The notes under the pieces: model-generated
Databases searched by the model: none
Told to the model about the DNA's origin: nothing
Seen by the model: the letters and a program-made list of their open reading frames with translations, nothing else
Program-made: the position numbers and the translations under genes
Origin: Symsagittifera roscoffensis
Taxonomy: Eukaryota > Xenacoelomorpha > Acoela > Convolutidae
Assembly: GCF_963678635.1 (NCBI RefSeq)
Contig: NC_087063.1
Span: 77,089,617-77,153,616, forward strand
Direction of reading: 5' to 3'
Length of the DNA stretch: 64,000 nt
In this document: one piece after another, positions 1 to 13,640 of the stretch
How positions within the stretch are numbered: the first letter of the stretch is position 1
How the letters are laid out: each line of letters starts with the position of its first letter

Positions 1-330
1 TCCTGCTTCCTCCCAAGGAAAGAGTAAGTCGTCGACTGGTTGAACCACGATTCTTGAGGAAGGAGTTTCGGGGTAGTTCATTCCCACATGTTCAGACACT
101 TCCTCCATCATTTGCATTTTTCCAAGTTGGTTTTCTGTGATGGGTACTTGTGTCATATGATGCTCGTTGAAATTCCTTCGCATCACTTCCACCATGGGCC
201 AGACTTAGATTAGGATATCCGTTCGTGCCAGGAAAGCTCCAGACACTGTTTATCGCACTTGGATTTGTACTAAATCACGTGAAAATTGTACAGTGTACAT
301 AAGGTTGCTGTTTTGTACTGAGAAGATCAT
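1..330 (-). pseudogene. Polymerase-divergent small orphan gene, left copy (broken, runs off the window)
   Basis: On the minus strand an ATG at 330 opens a frame that begins MIFSVQNSNLMYTVQ, and two in-frame stops follow (TAA at 250-252 and at 205-207). Downstream codons match the better preserved copies at 60052-60542 and 63272-63577, including VWPM and the SEHVGMNYP region; the window edge removes the 3' end. The gene lies head to head with the polymerase pseudogene that starts at 1713, and the same divergent arrangement recurs in inverted form at 55087-60542, so it is probably part of the element. I do not recognise the protein family. The left and right copies carry different lesions: in-frame stops here, a frameshift plus a stop on the right. 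The TAA at 250-252 could instead lie in a short intron, because AAACAG follows it in both copies. Confidence 0.55.
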
Positions 331-1712
331 TTTGAGTAATAAATTGAGTAACAGAGTAAAACGGTTTTACAGTCAAGTAATACAGTCAAGAGGGAGGTAG
401 TTGACGGAGGTTAATACGAAATTAAATTATTTAGAGCTGAGAGAGGTTGTTAAGTTGACGGTAGTTAAGTTGAAAAAAAATGATTTTTAGTTAGGAGTGA
501 GAGGTAACTTCAACTCAAATGTGTGGGTAAAAACAATCAGAATTGATTTTCCGTTTTGGATTGAGGTCGTGTCCTATCAGACTTTAGCTTCCTTCTATGG
601 AATTTTTATTTGAAATTTGTATCCAATCGGAAACAAAGTTCCATTTTAGGTACTTTATACACATTGTCATATCAAATTAGAGGACATTTTTAAGGATTTA
701 ATTCTTCCAAATACGTAAAAATATACACAAAAGCTATCGCAAAAATAAATGAACAAAATTAATTGCTGTAAAACTAAGAAAAGCTGCCAATATAAGTAAC
801 AAAAAATAAAAAAAAGTAACATTTCCAAAATGTTTTTTATCAAGTTATTTGAATTTTTTGTAGGTAATTAATGAGAAATTGCTAATTTTTGAGTAGATAG
901 TCAAGTTGTTTGATTTTGATATAAATTTCAGAAGATAACTCAAAGTTGATGGATTTTTTGAAGCAAATCTCTGGAAATCTGATTCCAAACCTGATCAAGC
1001 TGAATTTTGAGCTTTGAAAATCCATAAAGACATGAAGGAATAAGGAATTTTGCTGAGGAGTTTTTACATATTTGGGTATCGGGTAGGGAAAAAAAGTATT
1101 TTTGATATATCATCGTACGACTTCTCGATTAATTTCAAATTCTCGAGAAAAAAAAACATTTTTTTTTCCTTGTGAGGTGTAATTCAGCCGTAAGTTTGAA
1201 GCTTTGGTACGCAATATGTGGATCAAAAGTAAACTCTTTGGTTGAGTAAGTATCTCTAAAGATACCTATGCTTAATCAGAAAAATCAATTTTTTACCAAA
1301 GAACGTCAAAAAAGTTATGCCAAAAGTAACAGTCAACGTCTATTTTAAAAAATCGTGTTTTTAAACATCTATTTGTTCTTAAACATCTATTTTGAAAACA
1401 TCTATCAAATGGCATTTTTTCTTTCTTCTTTTTTTGTAGAGTAATTCGAGGAAGCTCAAATGTTGAAATGTTGATACTAATGTCAAATATTGATACTAAA
1501 ACGTAAACTCGTTTCTTTCTGATTTTTTTTGAGTTAAAAGCAATCGCTCTATAGTTTGTATAACTACTTGAATTTATTTTCAGAATTTTTAACAACTCAA
1601 AGTAAGTATAAATATTTTATTAAAGTTTTTGTGACATTCTGAACCTCCCACTTTGATATGTACCAAGTACCAATTCTTTTATAATAATACTTAGTAATTT
1701 TTCCATTTTTCG
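331..1712. other. Spacer between the divergent element genes, left copy; decayed relative of the 227-aa ORF
   Basis: This stretch is the inverted, diverged counterpart of 58593-60051. Recognisable shared blocks are CAACTC-AATGTGTGGGT near 505-530, GTCGTGTCC-ATC at 566-578, a weaker TTTGTATCCAATC at 616-628, and the region around 880-1200. A 100-codon minus-strand frame at 1293-1595 contains KKKEKMPFD and IDVDCYF-HNFFDV, which line up with KKKEKIPVDF and IDVDSYSFYNFLDV of the intact right-hand ORF. The left copy has an insertion between the two blocks and a stop straight after. I see no other gene here. Confidence 0.5.
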
Positions 1713-3614
1713 ATGCCATCGCTGAAAAGAAAGGATAAAGTGCAGCGTGGGGACTGTGGAAACACGTATGTTCGTCAACATGCAGCTCGACACAGCAAAA
1801 GTTGTTTTAAGGAGTTTTTTTTTGTCCTGATTGTAAGTATTTCAATTACATTAAGCATGAAATGAATTTCCATACAAACAAGAAGCACGTGAATTCAACA
1901 CCGAAGTAAACAAAGTGTGTATCGTGTTAGAAAGAACTTCCCAGTTATTATTCACTTCAAAATTATCGCAAGAAAGGTCACGGGTTGAAAGCGAGGAAAA
2001 CGAGTGTTTCTTTTGCTGAAAGGAATAAAATCTGGGAAAAGGAGGAGGAACGGGTTCAGCTACGAAATGAGTTGAATGCCTGTCAGCACTTCTTGACAGA
2101 TAACGAGATAGAAAATGGACACCACAAGGTATTCAGTTTCCAACTTTCAAAACTAGATCCTAATATAGTTACTGAAAAATTTTCGAAGAGAAAACTTGAT
2201 TGTGCAGCAAAAATCATCATTTCCCTGGGATTTTTGTGTACAGAACCGGCAAAAATTGTTATTTTTACGCTCATGAAAACAACACACTCTTTGATAAACC
2301 TAATGCTGATTTGTACTAAAGTAGACTTGACGTCCATACAGATGAAGGTCAATAAGCAAGATATCAATGAAGTTTGTACACAAGAGAGACAAAATACGGA
2401 ATGGCGATTCAAGCTGATCACTAATGTAACCATTTTTGCCGCCTTACTGAAAAAGTTACCCATGGGATGTCCAGATTCAGTGATTCCCGACCCACTTCTG
2501 AGGAATCAGCAGGTTAATTGTTTGATTTCGGATGCGCACACGCAACAACCAAACAATGACAATTTGTGTTTGTTTCGAGCGCTTGCAGTTCGTTTACATG
2601 GAACAACTAATCTCGAAACATCCACCTTCAAGATCTTTATTGATTTTTTGGAGAAATCAGGTTGTGATCCGAAACAGTTTCGTGGAGTTTCGATAGATAA
2701 TCTACCAATAGATGAAGATGTAGTAGAGAAAACTTCTTTAACTACGATATCAACATTGAAGACGGAGATTTCGTAGGAAAATTAGCTCTGAGAAATATCG
2801 GTAAATACGAGAATACAGTTAAACTTCTACGGTACAACAACCACATTATTCACGTCAATAACATCGACGGCTTCTTCAAATACTTCCGATGCCCATCTTG
2901 CGAAGCAATTCCCAATATTTCTTAAAATTTCAACGAGCATCTTTGACAATGCGAAGACCGAATCAAAACTATTAACCCCAAAAACCTTTACACTCTACGA
3001 GAGGCGTTGTTTGAAAAAGTGGATGGGTTCAATATTGAGTATACCAAAGAACAGACCGTATTCAAAAATGTTGCCTTTTTTGACTTTGAATCAGTTTGCG
3101 TACCATTCGAAGAACTAAGACCGACAGAAACAATAACTTGGCTTGGGAAGCATGAACCAATATCAGTGTCAATATCATCAAACTTGCTTGATAAACACAT
3201 ATTTTTATGCGACTGTCGAGACGATTTCAGAGCAGATGCGAAAAAAACTTTTTCCCACGTACTTGCTGCTCTAAACATAAGAAACATAACAAGAGAGAAC
3301 CAGGATTGTTCAAGGAGGATTTCAGATGCACCGAAATGTTATGCCTGTGTAGTAAAATCTATTGCTGTTATGAGTTAAAAATTAAAAAGTGTATGTTTAG
3401 CTGTAAAGAACTGAACAAACGCGCATTAGAAGACTCTGGAGAATGCCCGATGACAAAGTATCGACAAGTACTGGATGAGGCAGTGAATTTGATGCCCACG
3501 ATTAGAGGATTTAAAACGATTAACCATGCAGTCGCAACTTATGAACAACTTAAAAAAGAACTGAGCTATTTTTACCTTAAACGGGAAGTTGGATGTTATT
3601 GGAACGCATACTAA
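1713..3614 (+). pseudogene. Polinton/Maverick-type family-B DNA polymerase pseudogene, left copy (palm deleted)
   Basis: An ATG at 1713 starts a Cys/His-rich segment (DCGNTYVRQHAARH). The frame then shifts repeatedly. The longest open piece (1985-2776) carries the polymerase N-terminal region with PMGCPDSVIPDPLL and NLCLFRALAVRLHG (about 2561-2602). After another frameshift and stops, a third frame carries FFDFESVCVP (about 3079-3105), the exonuclease motif I of protein-primed family-B polymerases, followed by GKHEPISVSISSNL. At about 3235-3260 the coding sequence jumps straight to the C-terminal tail (FRCTEMLCLCSK, ATYEQLKKELSYFYLKR) and stops at 3612-3614. Exonuclease II/III and palm motifs A, B and C are missing, so this copy cannot make an active enzyme. 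In the family this gene replicates the element. About 1.9 kb remain of an expected gene of roughly 3.5 kb. Family assignment is confident; exact boundaries are not. Confidence 0.85.
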
Positions 3615-4539
3615 ACCTCTATGTTTGTAAGAGATCATGTAGTAAAATTGTATACGATGCTGTAAATTAATACGTTTACTCTGTAATTAACCTTTTTTCA
3701 AAAATTAAATTTAAACGCTACGTTTGGGTTAACAAAATATTATTTTTCGATTACATCAGCAAATCTGGTGAGAAAATTTTTTTTAAACTTACCATTTTAC
3801 CATCTGAAACCTTACCATCGTAATACATTTAAATCCCTAGAATGTATTATTACATAGGGAAATCTATACACTATACATGGGAAATTCGGGCACCAAAAAT
3901 TTTTCTGAAACTTACCATCTGAAAACCTTACCATCTCAATTAGGAAACCTATTCTCTATCTTATTACATAGGATTTTTATTCCTTATCTTAAAACATCAG
4001 AAATCTATTCCCTATTTTAAAACATAGCTTGGATACCGGATGCTCTGTTCCCTATCTTAATACATGGGGGTATCCGACCCCCCGGACGTTTTTAGTCGAA
4101 TATATACTACTTGCGACTTCAAAAACATTTTTCTCGCCCCAGTGTGGTATAGCGTTCAGATAAATTACAAAACAAAGAAAATAATTACAAGATTCGATAA
4201 ACTAGACAATCAAAACCCCTTGCAAAAAACTCGCAATCTTCACCAAGATCAGAATATTTCTTTGTTTACAAATAGGTTCACTTGCAAACCCTAAATGTGT
4301 GAAATTGAGAGCAATAACAAGATGAAACATTTTGCAAGACCGCCTTGGAAATAATTTCCTGAAATTTTTAAAAACTCCACTCCCATCTCCCGGAGAAAAA
4401 CATAAATCCATCCGTCCCTGGTTATACTTCTTAAATGATTTATATGGAAAATAGGTGGCTATAGAAACTCAGCAGAAGGCTTCCGAGATTTTTTGTAGCC
4501 CAAGTTTTTAGCCTAAAATTAAGCAAGATATGGGCGATT
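3615..4539. other. Polymerase 3' flank, hairpin-ended repeat and unique AT-rich sequence
   Basis: Downstream of the left polymerase pseudogene the sequence is non-coding. The dispersed element copy at 3785-4086 is listed separately. From 4087 to about 4540 I see only AT-rich sequence with no coding or RNA signature. The short open frames at 4064-4411 are on opposing strands and look like chance. Confidence 0.4.
3785..4086 (-). repeat. Dispersed element with GC-rich terminal hairpin, copy 1 (reverse orientation)
   Basis: The copy contains repeated TTACCATCTGAAAC motifs, then CCCTATCTTAATACAT motifs, and ends in GGGGGTATCCGACCCCCC (4066-4083), a hairpin with a GGGGGT/ACCCCC stem. The same order, reverse-complemented, is found near 39757, 43805, 51065, 52733 and 54640. 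TTCGGGCACCAAAAATTTTTC occurs inside, as TTCGGGCGCC does in the other copies. This copy seems to hold a partial internal duplication of the ACTTACCATC part. It could be a small non-autonomous transposon or simply the conserved 3' flank of the polymerase element; copies next to BEL/Pao debris favour an independent mobile unit. Confidence 0.6.
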
Positions 4540-7500
4540 GAGCGGTTTTTTTCAGACAACCAAACTGAGATTTTTTGCTTCAGAATGAGGGGTTTGAGCG
4601 GTTTTTGAGCAGTTTTGAGCTGTTTTTCAAAATACTTTGAGCATTTTAACTTTTTAAGAGACGTAATGAACCTCGACGACTGTTTTAAGGGCCCTAGAAA
4701 ACTTTAGTTAGGTTTTTGGTTTATGTTTTGATATTACAGATGTTTGGAGCAGAAATTTAATAGGTTCATTGCTTGCGCTTTGCAACGATTACATCGGGAC
4801 AAAAATTTCGGCAAAAAATCAAAAACAGCTGAAGCTTTCAGCTCTTTGAGCATTTCCTGCTAAACTCTGAGCGATTCATACTACAATTTAAGCAGTTTCG
4901 AACGCTGAACGGTTTTGAACAGTTTGCTCATTTCTTGCAAAGAGTTCAGAGCTGAGCAATTTTTGAGCAGTTTGAGCGGTTTATCAGCAATCGTCTATCG
5001 CTTTTAATTTTGGGCAACTTCAAAAAATTTTGAAACAGTTTTAAGCTTGAGATATTGAAGTGCAATCGATTTCTAAAAACTGCATTTGAACTGACAAAAG
5101 AGCAAAGCAAAATGGTTGCGCTGTTTCAGCGAACTTAGTTTGCCTTGACTCAAGAGTACATTTTTTGAAAAAAAACTGCTTACTTTAACAACAATTTGCC
5201 CTGCAACTTTTTAGGGCAAAAACAAACACATTAAAAGCCGACAATATGGTCAATGGGAAACTTCAAAAAACTATATTGATTCACTTTAAATTTTAAGGTT
5301 AGAATTTTTCCAGATATTTGATACGTTGACCGATAGTTTTGTCAAAAAAAGGTTTCTAAGCAGGATCTCGAATGAGGTTTTAAAAGCAACAAGCATGTAA
5401 CGCACCTCTGCTTCCTCAAAAAGATTAGTAAACGTGAAAATTGCCTAAAAATAGTTCATGAAAAATCGAAATTTAGAACTCAACTGTGACAGTAGACGGC
5501 CGTATCTAACAGTGCTTTAATATTTCCGTAAAACAGTTACAAGGGGTTCTAGGGCTCTTAAAACAGTGGTCAAGGTTCATTACGTCTCTTAAAAAGTTAA
5601 ATAAAAAAGTGCTGAAAATTTTTTGAAAAACAGCTCAAAACTGAAGTGCAATCGTTTTCTAAAAACTGCATTTGAACTGACAAAAGAGCAAAGAAAAATG
5701 GTTGCGCTGCTTCAGTGAACTTAGTTTGCCTTGACTCAAGAGCAAATTTTTTGAAGAAAAAAAACAGCTTCTTTTAACCACAATTTTGAACGCTGAACGG
5801 TTTTGAACAGTTTGCTCATTTCTTGCAAAGAGTTCAGAGTTGAGCAATTTTTGAGCAGTTTGAGCGGTTTATCAGCAATCGTCTATCGCTTTTAATTTTG
5901 GGCAACTTCAAAAAATTTTGAAACCGTTTTAAGCTTGAGATATTGAAGTGCAATCGATTTCTAAAAACTGCATTTGAACTGACAAAAGAGCAAAGCAAAA
6001 TGGTTGCGCTGTTTCAGCGAACTTAGTTTGCCTTGACTCAAGAGCACATTTTTTGAAAAAAAACTGCTTCCTTTAACAAAAATTTGCCCTGCAACTTTTT
6101 AGCGCAAAAACAAACAAAAAAAAGCCGAAAATAAGGTTAATGGGAAACTTCAAAAAACTATTTTGATTCAGTTTAAATTTTAAGGCTAGAACTTTTTTAG
6201 ATATTTGATACGTTGACCGATAGTTTTGTCAAAAAAAGGTTTCTAAGCAGGATCTCGAATGAGGTTTTAAAAGCAACAAGCATGTAACGCACCTCTGCTT
6301 CCTCAAAAGATTAGTAAACGTGAAAATTGACTAAATATAATTCATGAAAAATCGAAATTTAGAACCCAACTGTGACAGTAGACGGCGGTATCTAACAGTG
6401 CTTTACTCTTTCCGTAAAACAGTTTGCAAGGGGTTCTAGGGCCCTTAAAACAGTCGTCAAGGTTCATTACGTCTCTTAAAAAGTTAAATAAAAAAGTGCT
6501 CAAAATTTTTTGAAAAACAGCTCAAAACTGAAGTGCAATCGTTTTCTAAAAACTGCATTTGAACTAACAAAAGAGCAAAGCAAAATGGTTGCGCTGCTTC
6601 AGCGAACTTAGTTTGCCTTGACTCAAGAGCACATTTTTTGAAGAAAAAAAACTGCTTCTTTTAACAACAATTTGCCCTTCAACTTTTTAGGGCAAAAACA
6701 AACACAAAAAAAGCCGAAAATAAAGTTAATGGGAAACTTCAAAAAACTATTTTGATTCAGCTCTTTGAGCATTTCCTGCTAAACTCTGAGCGATTCATAC
6801 TACAATTTAAGCAGTTTCGAACGCTGAACGGTTTTGAACATTTTGCTCATTTCTTGCAAAGAGTTCAGAGCTGAGCAATTTTTGAGCAGTTTGAGCGGTT
6901 TATCAGCAATCGTCTATCGCTTTTAATTTTGGGCAACTTCAAAAAATTTTGAAACAGTTTTAAGCTTGAGATATTGAAGTGCAATCGATTTCTAAAAACT
7001 GCATTTGAACTGACAAAAGAGCAAAGCAAAATGGTTGCGCTGTTTCAGCGAACTTAGTTTGCCTTGACTCAAGAGTACATTTTTTGAAAAAAAACTGCTT
7101 ACTTTAACAACAATTTGCCCTGCAACTTTTTAGGGCAAAAACAAACACATTAAAAGCCGACAATATGGTCAATGGGAAACTTCAAAAAACTATATTGATT
7201 CACTTTAAATTTTAAGGTTAGAATTTTTCCAGATATTTGATACGTTGACCGATAGTTTTGTCAAAAAAAGGTTTCTAAGCAGGATCTCGAATGAGGTTTT
7301 AAAAGCAACAAGCATGTAACGTACCTCTGCTTCCTCAAAAAGATTAGTAAACGTGAGAATTGCCTAAAAATAGTTCATGAAAAATCGAAATTTAGAACTC
7401 AACTGTGACAGTAGACGGCCGTATCTAACAGTGCTTTAATATTTCCGTAAAACAGTTACAAGGGGTTCTAGGGCTCTTAAAACAGTGGTCAAGGTTCATT

Positions 7501-10500
7501 ACGTCTCTTAAAAAGTTAAATAAAAAAGTGCTGAAAATTTTTTGAAAAACAGCTCAAAACTGAAGTGCAATCGTTTTCTAAAAACTGCATTTGAACTGAC
7601 AAAAGAGCAAAGAAAAATGGTTGCGCTGCTTCAGCGAACTTAGTTTGCCTTGACTCAAGAGCAAATTTTTTGAAGAAAAAAAACTGCTTCTTTTAACCAC
7701 AATTTTGAACGCTGAACGGTTTTGAACAGTTTGCTCATTTCTTGCAAAGAGTTCAGAGTTGAGCAATTTTTGAGCAGTTTGAGCGGTTTATCAGCAATCG
7801 TCTATCGCTTTTAATTTTGGGCAACTTCAAAAAATTTTGAAACCATTTTAAGCTTGAGATATTGAAGTGCAATCGATTTCTAAAAACTGCATTTGAACTG
7901 ACAAAAGAGCAAAGCAAAATGGTTGCGCTGTTTCAGCGAACTTAGTTTGCCTTGACTCAAGAGCACATTTTTTGAAAAAAAACTGCTTCCTTTAACAAAA
8001 ATTTGCCCTGCAACTTTTTAGCGCAAAAACAAACAAAAAAAAGCCGAAAATAAGGTTAATGGGAAACTTCAAAAAACTATTTTGATTCAGTTTAAATTTT
8101 AAGGCTAGAACTTTTTTAGATATTTGATACGTTGACCGATAGTTTTGTCAAAAAAAGGTTTCTAAGCAGGATCTCGAATGAGGTTTTAAAAGCAACAAGC
8201 ATGTAACGCACCTCTGCTTCCTCAAAAGATTAGTAAACGTGAAAATTGACTAAATATAATTCATGAAAAATCGAAATTTAGAACCCAACTGTGACAGTAG
8301 ACGGCGGTATCTAACAGTGCTTTACTCTTTCCGTAAAACAGTTTGCATGGGGTTCTAGGGCCCTTAAAACAGTCGTCAAGGTTCATTACGTCTCTTAAAA
8401 AGTTAAATAAAAAAGTGCTCAAAATTTTTTGAAAAACAGCTCAAAACTGAAGTGCAATCGTTTTCTAAAAACTGCATTTGAACTAAGAAAAGAGCAAAGC
8501 AAAATGGTTGCGCTGCTTCAGCGAACTTAGTTTGCCTTGACTCAAGAGCACATTTTTTGAAGAAAAAAAACTGCTTCTTTTAACAACAATTTGCCCTTCA
8601 ACTTTTTAGGGCAAAAACAAACACAAAAAAAGCCGAAAATAAAGTTAATGGGAAACTTCAAAAAACTATTTTGATTCAGTTTAAATTTTAAGGCTAGTTT
8701 TTTTTAGATATTTGATACGTTGACCGATAGTTTGGTCAAAAAAAGGTTTCTAAGCAGGATCTCGAACGAGGTTTTAAAAGCAACAAACATGTAACGCACC
8801 TCTGCTTCCTCAAAAAGATTAGTAAACATGAAAATTGCCTAAATATAATTCATGAAAAATCGGAATTTAGAACCCAACTGTGACAATAGACGGCGGTATC
8901 TAACAGTGCTTTACTATTTCCGTAAAACAGTTCGCAAGGGGTTCTAGGGCCCTTAAAACAGTCGTCAAGGTTCATTACGTCTCTTAAGAAGTTAAATAAA
9001 AATCTGCTCAAATTATTTTGAAAAACAGCTCAAAACTGAAGTGCAATCGATTTCTAAAAACTGCATTTGAGCTGAAAAAAGAGCAAAGTAAAATGGTTGC
9101 GCTGTTTCAGCGAACTTAGTTTGCCTTGACTCAAGAGCACATTTTTTGAAAAAAAATGCTTCCTTTAACAACAATTTGCCCTGCAACTTTTTAGGGCGAA
9201 AACAAACACATTAAAAGTCGACAATATGGTTAATGGGAAACTTCAAAGAACTATTTTGATTCAGTTTAACTTTTAAGGTTAGAATTTTTTCAGATATTTG
9301 ACCGATAATTTTGTCAAAAATGGGTTTCTAAGCAGGATCTCGAATGAGGTTTTAAAAGCAACAAGCATGTAACGCACCTCTGCTTCCTCAAAATTTTCGT
9401 AAACGTGAAAATTGCCTAAATATAATTCATGAAAAATCGAAATTTAGAACCCAACTGCGACAGTAGACGGCGGTATCTAACAGTGCTTTACTGTTTCCAT
9501 AAAACAGTTGCAAGGGGTTCTAGGGCCCTTAAAACAGTCGTCAAGGTTCATTACGTCTCTTAAAAAGTTAAATAAAAAACTGCTAAAAATATTTAAAAAA
9601 ACAGCTCAAAACTGAAGTGCAATCGATTTCTAAAAACTGCCTTTGAACTGACAAAACAGCAAAGCAAAATGGTTGCGCTGCTTCAGCGAACTTAGTTTGC
9701 CTTGACTCAAGAGCACATTTTTTGAAGAAAAAAAAACTGCTTCTTTTAACAACACTTATACTTTGCCCTGCAATTTTTAGGGCAAAAACAAACACATTAA
9801 AAGCCGACAATAAAGTTAATGGGAATCTTCAAAAAACTATTTTGATTCAGTTTAAATTTTAAGGCTAGAATTTTTTAAGATATTTGATACGTTGACCGAT
9901 AGTTTTGTCAAAAAAAAGGGTTTCTAAGCAGGATCTCGAACGAGATTTTAAAAGTAACAAGCATGTAACGCACCTCTGCTTCCTCAAAAGATTAGTAAAC
10001 GTGATAATTGACTAAATATAATTCATGAAAAATCGAAATTTAGAACCCAACTGTGACAGTAGACGGCGATATCTAACAGTGCTTTACTCTTTCCGTAAAA
10101 CAGTTTGCAAGGGGTTCTAGGGCCCTTAAAACAGTCGTCAAGGTTCATTACGTCAAGGTTCATTACGTCTCTTAAAAAGTTAAATAAAAAACTGCTAAAA
10201 ATATTTTAAAAAACAGCTCAAAACTGAAGTGCAATCGATTTCTAAAAACTGCCTTTGAACTGACAAAACTGCAAAGCAAAATGGTTGCGCTGCTTCAGCG
10301 AACTTAGTTTGCCTTGACTCAAGAGCACATTTTTTGAAGAAAAAAAAACTGCTTCTTTTAACAACACTTTGCCCTGCATTTTTTCAGGGCAAAAACAAAC
10401 ACATTAAAAGCCGACAATAAAGTTAATGGGAATCTTCAAAAAACTATTTTGATTCAGTTTAAATTTTAAGGCTAGAACTTTTTTAGATATTTGATACGTT

Positions 10501-13500
10501 GACCGATAGTTTTGTCAAAAAAGGGTTTCTAAGCAGGATCTCGAACGAGGTTTTAAAAGCAACAAGCATGTAACGCACCTCTGCTTCCTCAAAAAGATTA
10601 GTAAACATGAAAATTGCCTAAATTTAATTCATGAAAAATCGGAATTTAGAACCCAACTGTGACAGTAGACGGCGGTATCTAACAGTACTTTAATTTTTCC
10701 GTAAAACAGTTTGCAAGGGGTTCTAGGGCCCTTAAAACAGTCGTCAAGGTTCATTACGTCTCTTAAGAAGTTAAATAAAAAACTGCTAAAAATATTTTAC
10801 AAAACAGCTCAAAACTGAAGTGCAATCGATTTCTAAAAACTGCATTTGAACTGAAAAAAGAGCAAAGTAAAATGGTTACGCTTTTTCTGCGAACTTAGTT
10901 TGCCTTGACTCAAGAGCACATTTTTTGAAAAAAAAACTGCTTCATTTAACAACAATTTGCCCTCTAAATTTTTAGGGCGATTAAAAACACATTAAAAGTC
11001 GACAAAATGGTTAATGGGAAACTTCAAAGAACTATTTTGATTCAGTTTAACTTTAAGGTTAGAATTTTTTCAGATATTTGATACGTTGACCGATAGTTTT
11101 GTCAAAAAAGGGTTTCTAAGCAGGATCTCGAACGAGGTTTTAAAAGCAACAAGCATGTAACGCACCTCTGCTTCCTCAAAAAGATTAGTCAACATGAAAA
11201 TTGCCTAAATATAATTCATGAAAAATCGGAATTTAGAACCCAACTGTGACAGTAGACGGCGGTATCTAACAGTGCTTTACTCTTTCCGTAAAACAGTTTG
11301 CAAGGGGTTCTAGGGCCCTTAAAACAGTCATCAAGGTTCATTACGTCTCTTAAAAAGTAAAATAACAAACTGCTCAAAATATTTTGAAAAACAGCTCAAA
11401 ACTGAAGTGCAATCGATTTCTAAAAACTGCCTTTGAACTGACAAAACAGCAAAGCAAAATGGTTGCGCTGCTTCAGCGAACTTAGTTTGCCTTGACTCAA
11501 GAGCACATTTTTTGAAGAAAAAAAAACTGCTTCTTTTAACAACACTTTGCCCTGCAATTTTTTAGGGCAAAAACAAACACATTAAAAGCCGACAATAAAG
11601 TTAATGGGAATCTTCAAAAAATTATTTTGGTTCAGTTTAAATTTTAAGGCCAGAATTTTTTTAGATATTTGATACGTTGACCGATACTTTTGTCAAAAAA
11701 GGGTTTCTAAGCAGGATCTCGAACGAGGTTTTAAAAGCAACAAGCATGTAACGCACCTCTGCTTCCTCAAAAATATTAGTAAACATGAAAATTGCCTAAA
11801 TATAATTCTTGAAAAATCGGAATTTAGAACCCAACTGTGACAGTAGACGGCGGTATCTAACTGTGCTTTAATTTTTCCGTAAAACAGTTTGCAAGGGGTT
11901 CTAGGGCCCATAAAACAGTCGTCAAGGTTCATTACGTCTCTTAAGAAGTTAAATAAAAAACTGCTAAAAATATTTTACAAAACAGCTCAAAACTGAAGTG
12001 CAATCGATTTCTAAAAACTGCATTTGAACTGAAAAAAGAGCAAAGTAAAATGGTTGCGCTTTTTCAGCAAACTTAGTTTGCCTTGACTCAAGAGCACATT
12101 TTTTGAAAAAAAAACTGCTTCATTTAACAACAATTTGCCCGGCAACTTTTAGGGCGATTAAAAACACATTAAAAGTCGACAAAATGGTTAATGGGAAATT
12201 TCAAAGAACTATTTAGATTCAGTTTAACTTTTAAGGTTAGAATTTTTTCAGATATTTGATACGTTGACCGATAATTTTGTCAAAAAAGGGTTTCTAAGCA
12301 GGATCTCGAATAAGGTTTTAAAAGCAACAAGCATGTAACGCACCTCTGCTTCCTCAAAAGATTAGTAAACGTGAAAATTGACTAAATAAAATTCATGAAA
12401 AATCGAAATTTAGAACCCAACTGTGACAGTAGACGGCGGTATCTAACAGTGCTTTACTCTTTCCGTAAAACAGTTTGCAAGGGGTTCTAGGGCCCTTAAA
12501 ACAGTCATCAAGGTTCATTACGTCTCTTAAGAATTTAAATAAAAAACTGCTAAAAATATTCTACAAAACAGCTCAAAACTGAAGTGCAATCGATTTCTAA
12601 AAACTGCATTTGAACTGAAAAAAGAGCAAAGTAAAATGGTTGCGCTTTTTCAGCAAACTTAGTTTGCCTTGACTCAAGAGCACATTTTTTGAAAAAAAAA
12701 CTGCTTCATTTAACAACAATTTGCCCTGAAACTTTTTAGGGCGATTAAAAACACATTAAAAGTCGACAAAATGGTTAATGGGAAACTTCAAAGAACTATT
12801 TTGATTCAGTTTAACTTTTAAGGTTAGAATTTTTTCAGAGTTTTGATACGTTGACCGATAATTTTGTCAAAAAAAGGTTTCTAAGCAGGATCTCGAATGA
12901 GGTTTTAAAAGCAACAAGCATGTAACGCACCTCTGTTTCCTTAAAAGATTAGTAAACGTGAAAATTGACTAAATATATATCATGAAAAATCGAAATTTAG
13001 AACCCAACTGTGACAGTAGACGGCGGTATCTAACAGTGCTTTACTCTTTCCGTAAAACAGTTTGCAAGGGGTTCTAGGGCCCTTAAAACAGTCATCAAGG
13101 TTCATTACGTCTCTTAAAAAGTAAAATAAAAAACTGCTCAAAATATTTTGAAAAACAGCTCAAAACTGAAGTGCAATCGATTTCTAAAAACTGCAATTGA
13201 ACTGACAAAATTGCAAAGTAAAATGGTTGCGCTGTTTCAGCGAACTTAGTTTGCCTTGACTCAAGAGCACATTTTTTGAAAAAAAACTGCTTCATTTAAC
13301 AACAATTCGCCCTGAAACTTTTTAGGGCGATTAAAAACACATTAAAAGTCGACAAAATGGTTAATGGGAAACTTCAAAGAACTATTTCGATTCAGTTTAA
13401 CTTTTAAGGTTAGAATTTTTTCAGATATTTGATACGTTGACCGATAATTTTGTCAAAAAAGGGTTTCTAAGCAGGATCTCGAATGAGGTTTTAAAAGCAA

Positions 13501-13640
13501 CAAGCATGTAACGCACCTCTGCTTCCTCAAAAGATTAGTAAACGTGAAAATTGACTAAATTTAATTCTTGAAAAATCGAAATTTAGAACCCAACTGTGAC
13601 AGTAGACGGCGGTATCTTTACAGTGCTTTACTACTTCCGT
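4540..13640. repeat. 588-bp tandem satellite array (main block)
   Basis: The anchor GAAGTGCAATCG recurs near 5058, 5642, 5946, 6530, 6976, 7561, 7866, 8450, 9038, 9616, 10226, 10818, 11406, 11995, 12583 and 13168. From 8450 on the period is about 578-610, mostly 585-590. The first part is rearranged into a higher-order repeat of about 1,919 bp (roughly 4850-6767 and 6768-8686), seen in near-identical blocks at 5659-5847 and 7578-7766. The first units carry GAGCAGTTTGAGCGG-type sub-repeats. A local 15-bp duplication (CAAGGTTCATTACGT) sits near 10140-10165. Short open frames in the units are repeat shadows; I see no gene. The last unit stops at about 13640 after GACAGTAGACGGCGG. Confidence 0.9.

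Noticed and set aside
1-1700. The inverted 1-1700/58600-60390 similarity as Polinton terminal inverted repeats
   Set aside because: The similarity runs through coding sequence of both divergent genes and off the window edge, so it looks like two copies of the same internal region; true termini are not visible.
4540-13640. CRISPR-like array of direct repeats
   Set aside because: The repeats are 588-bp near-identical units without short unique spacers, in a eukaryotic context with no cas genes.
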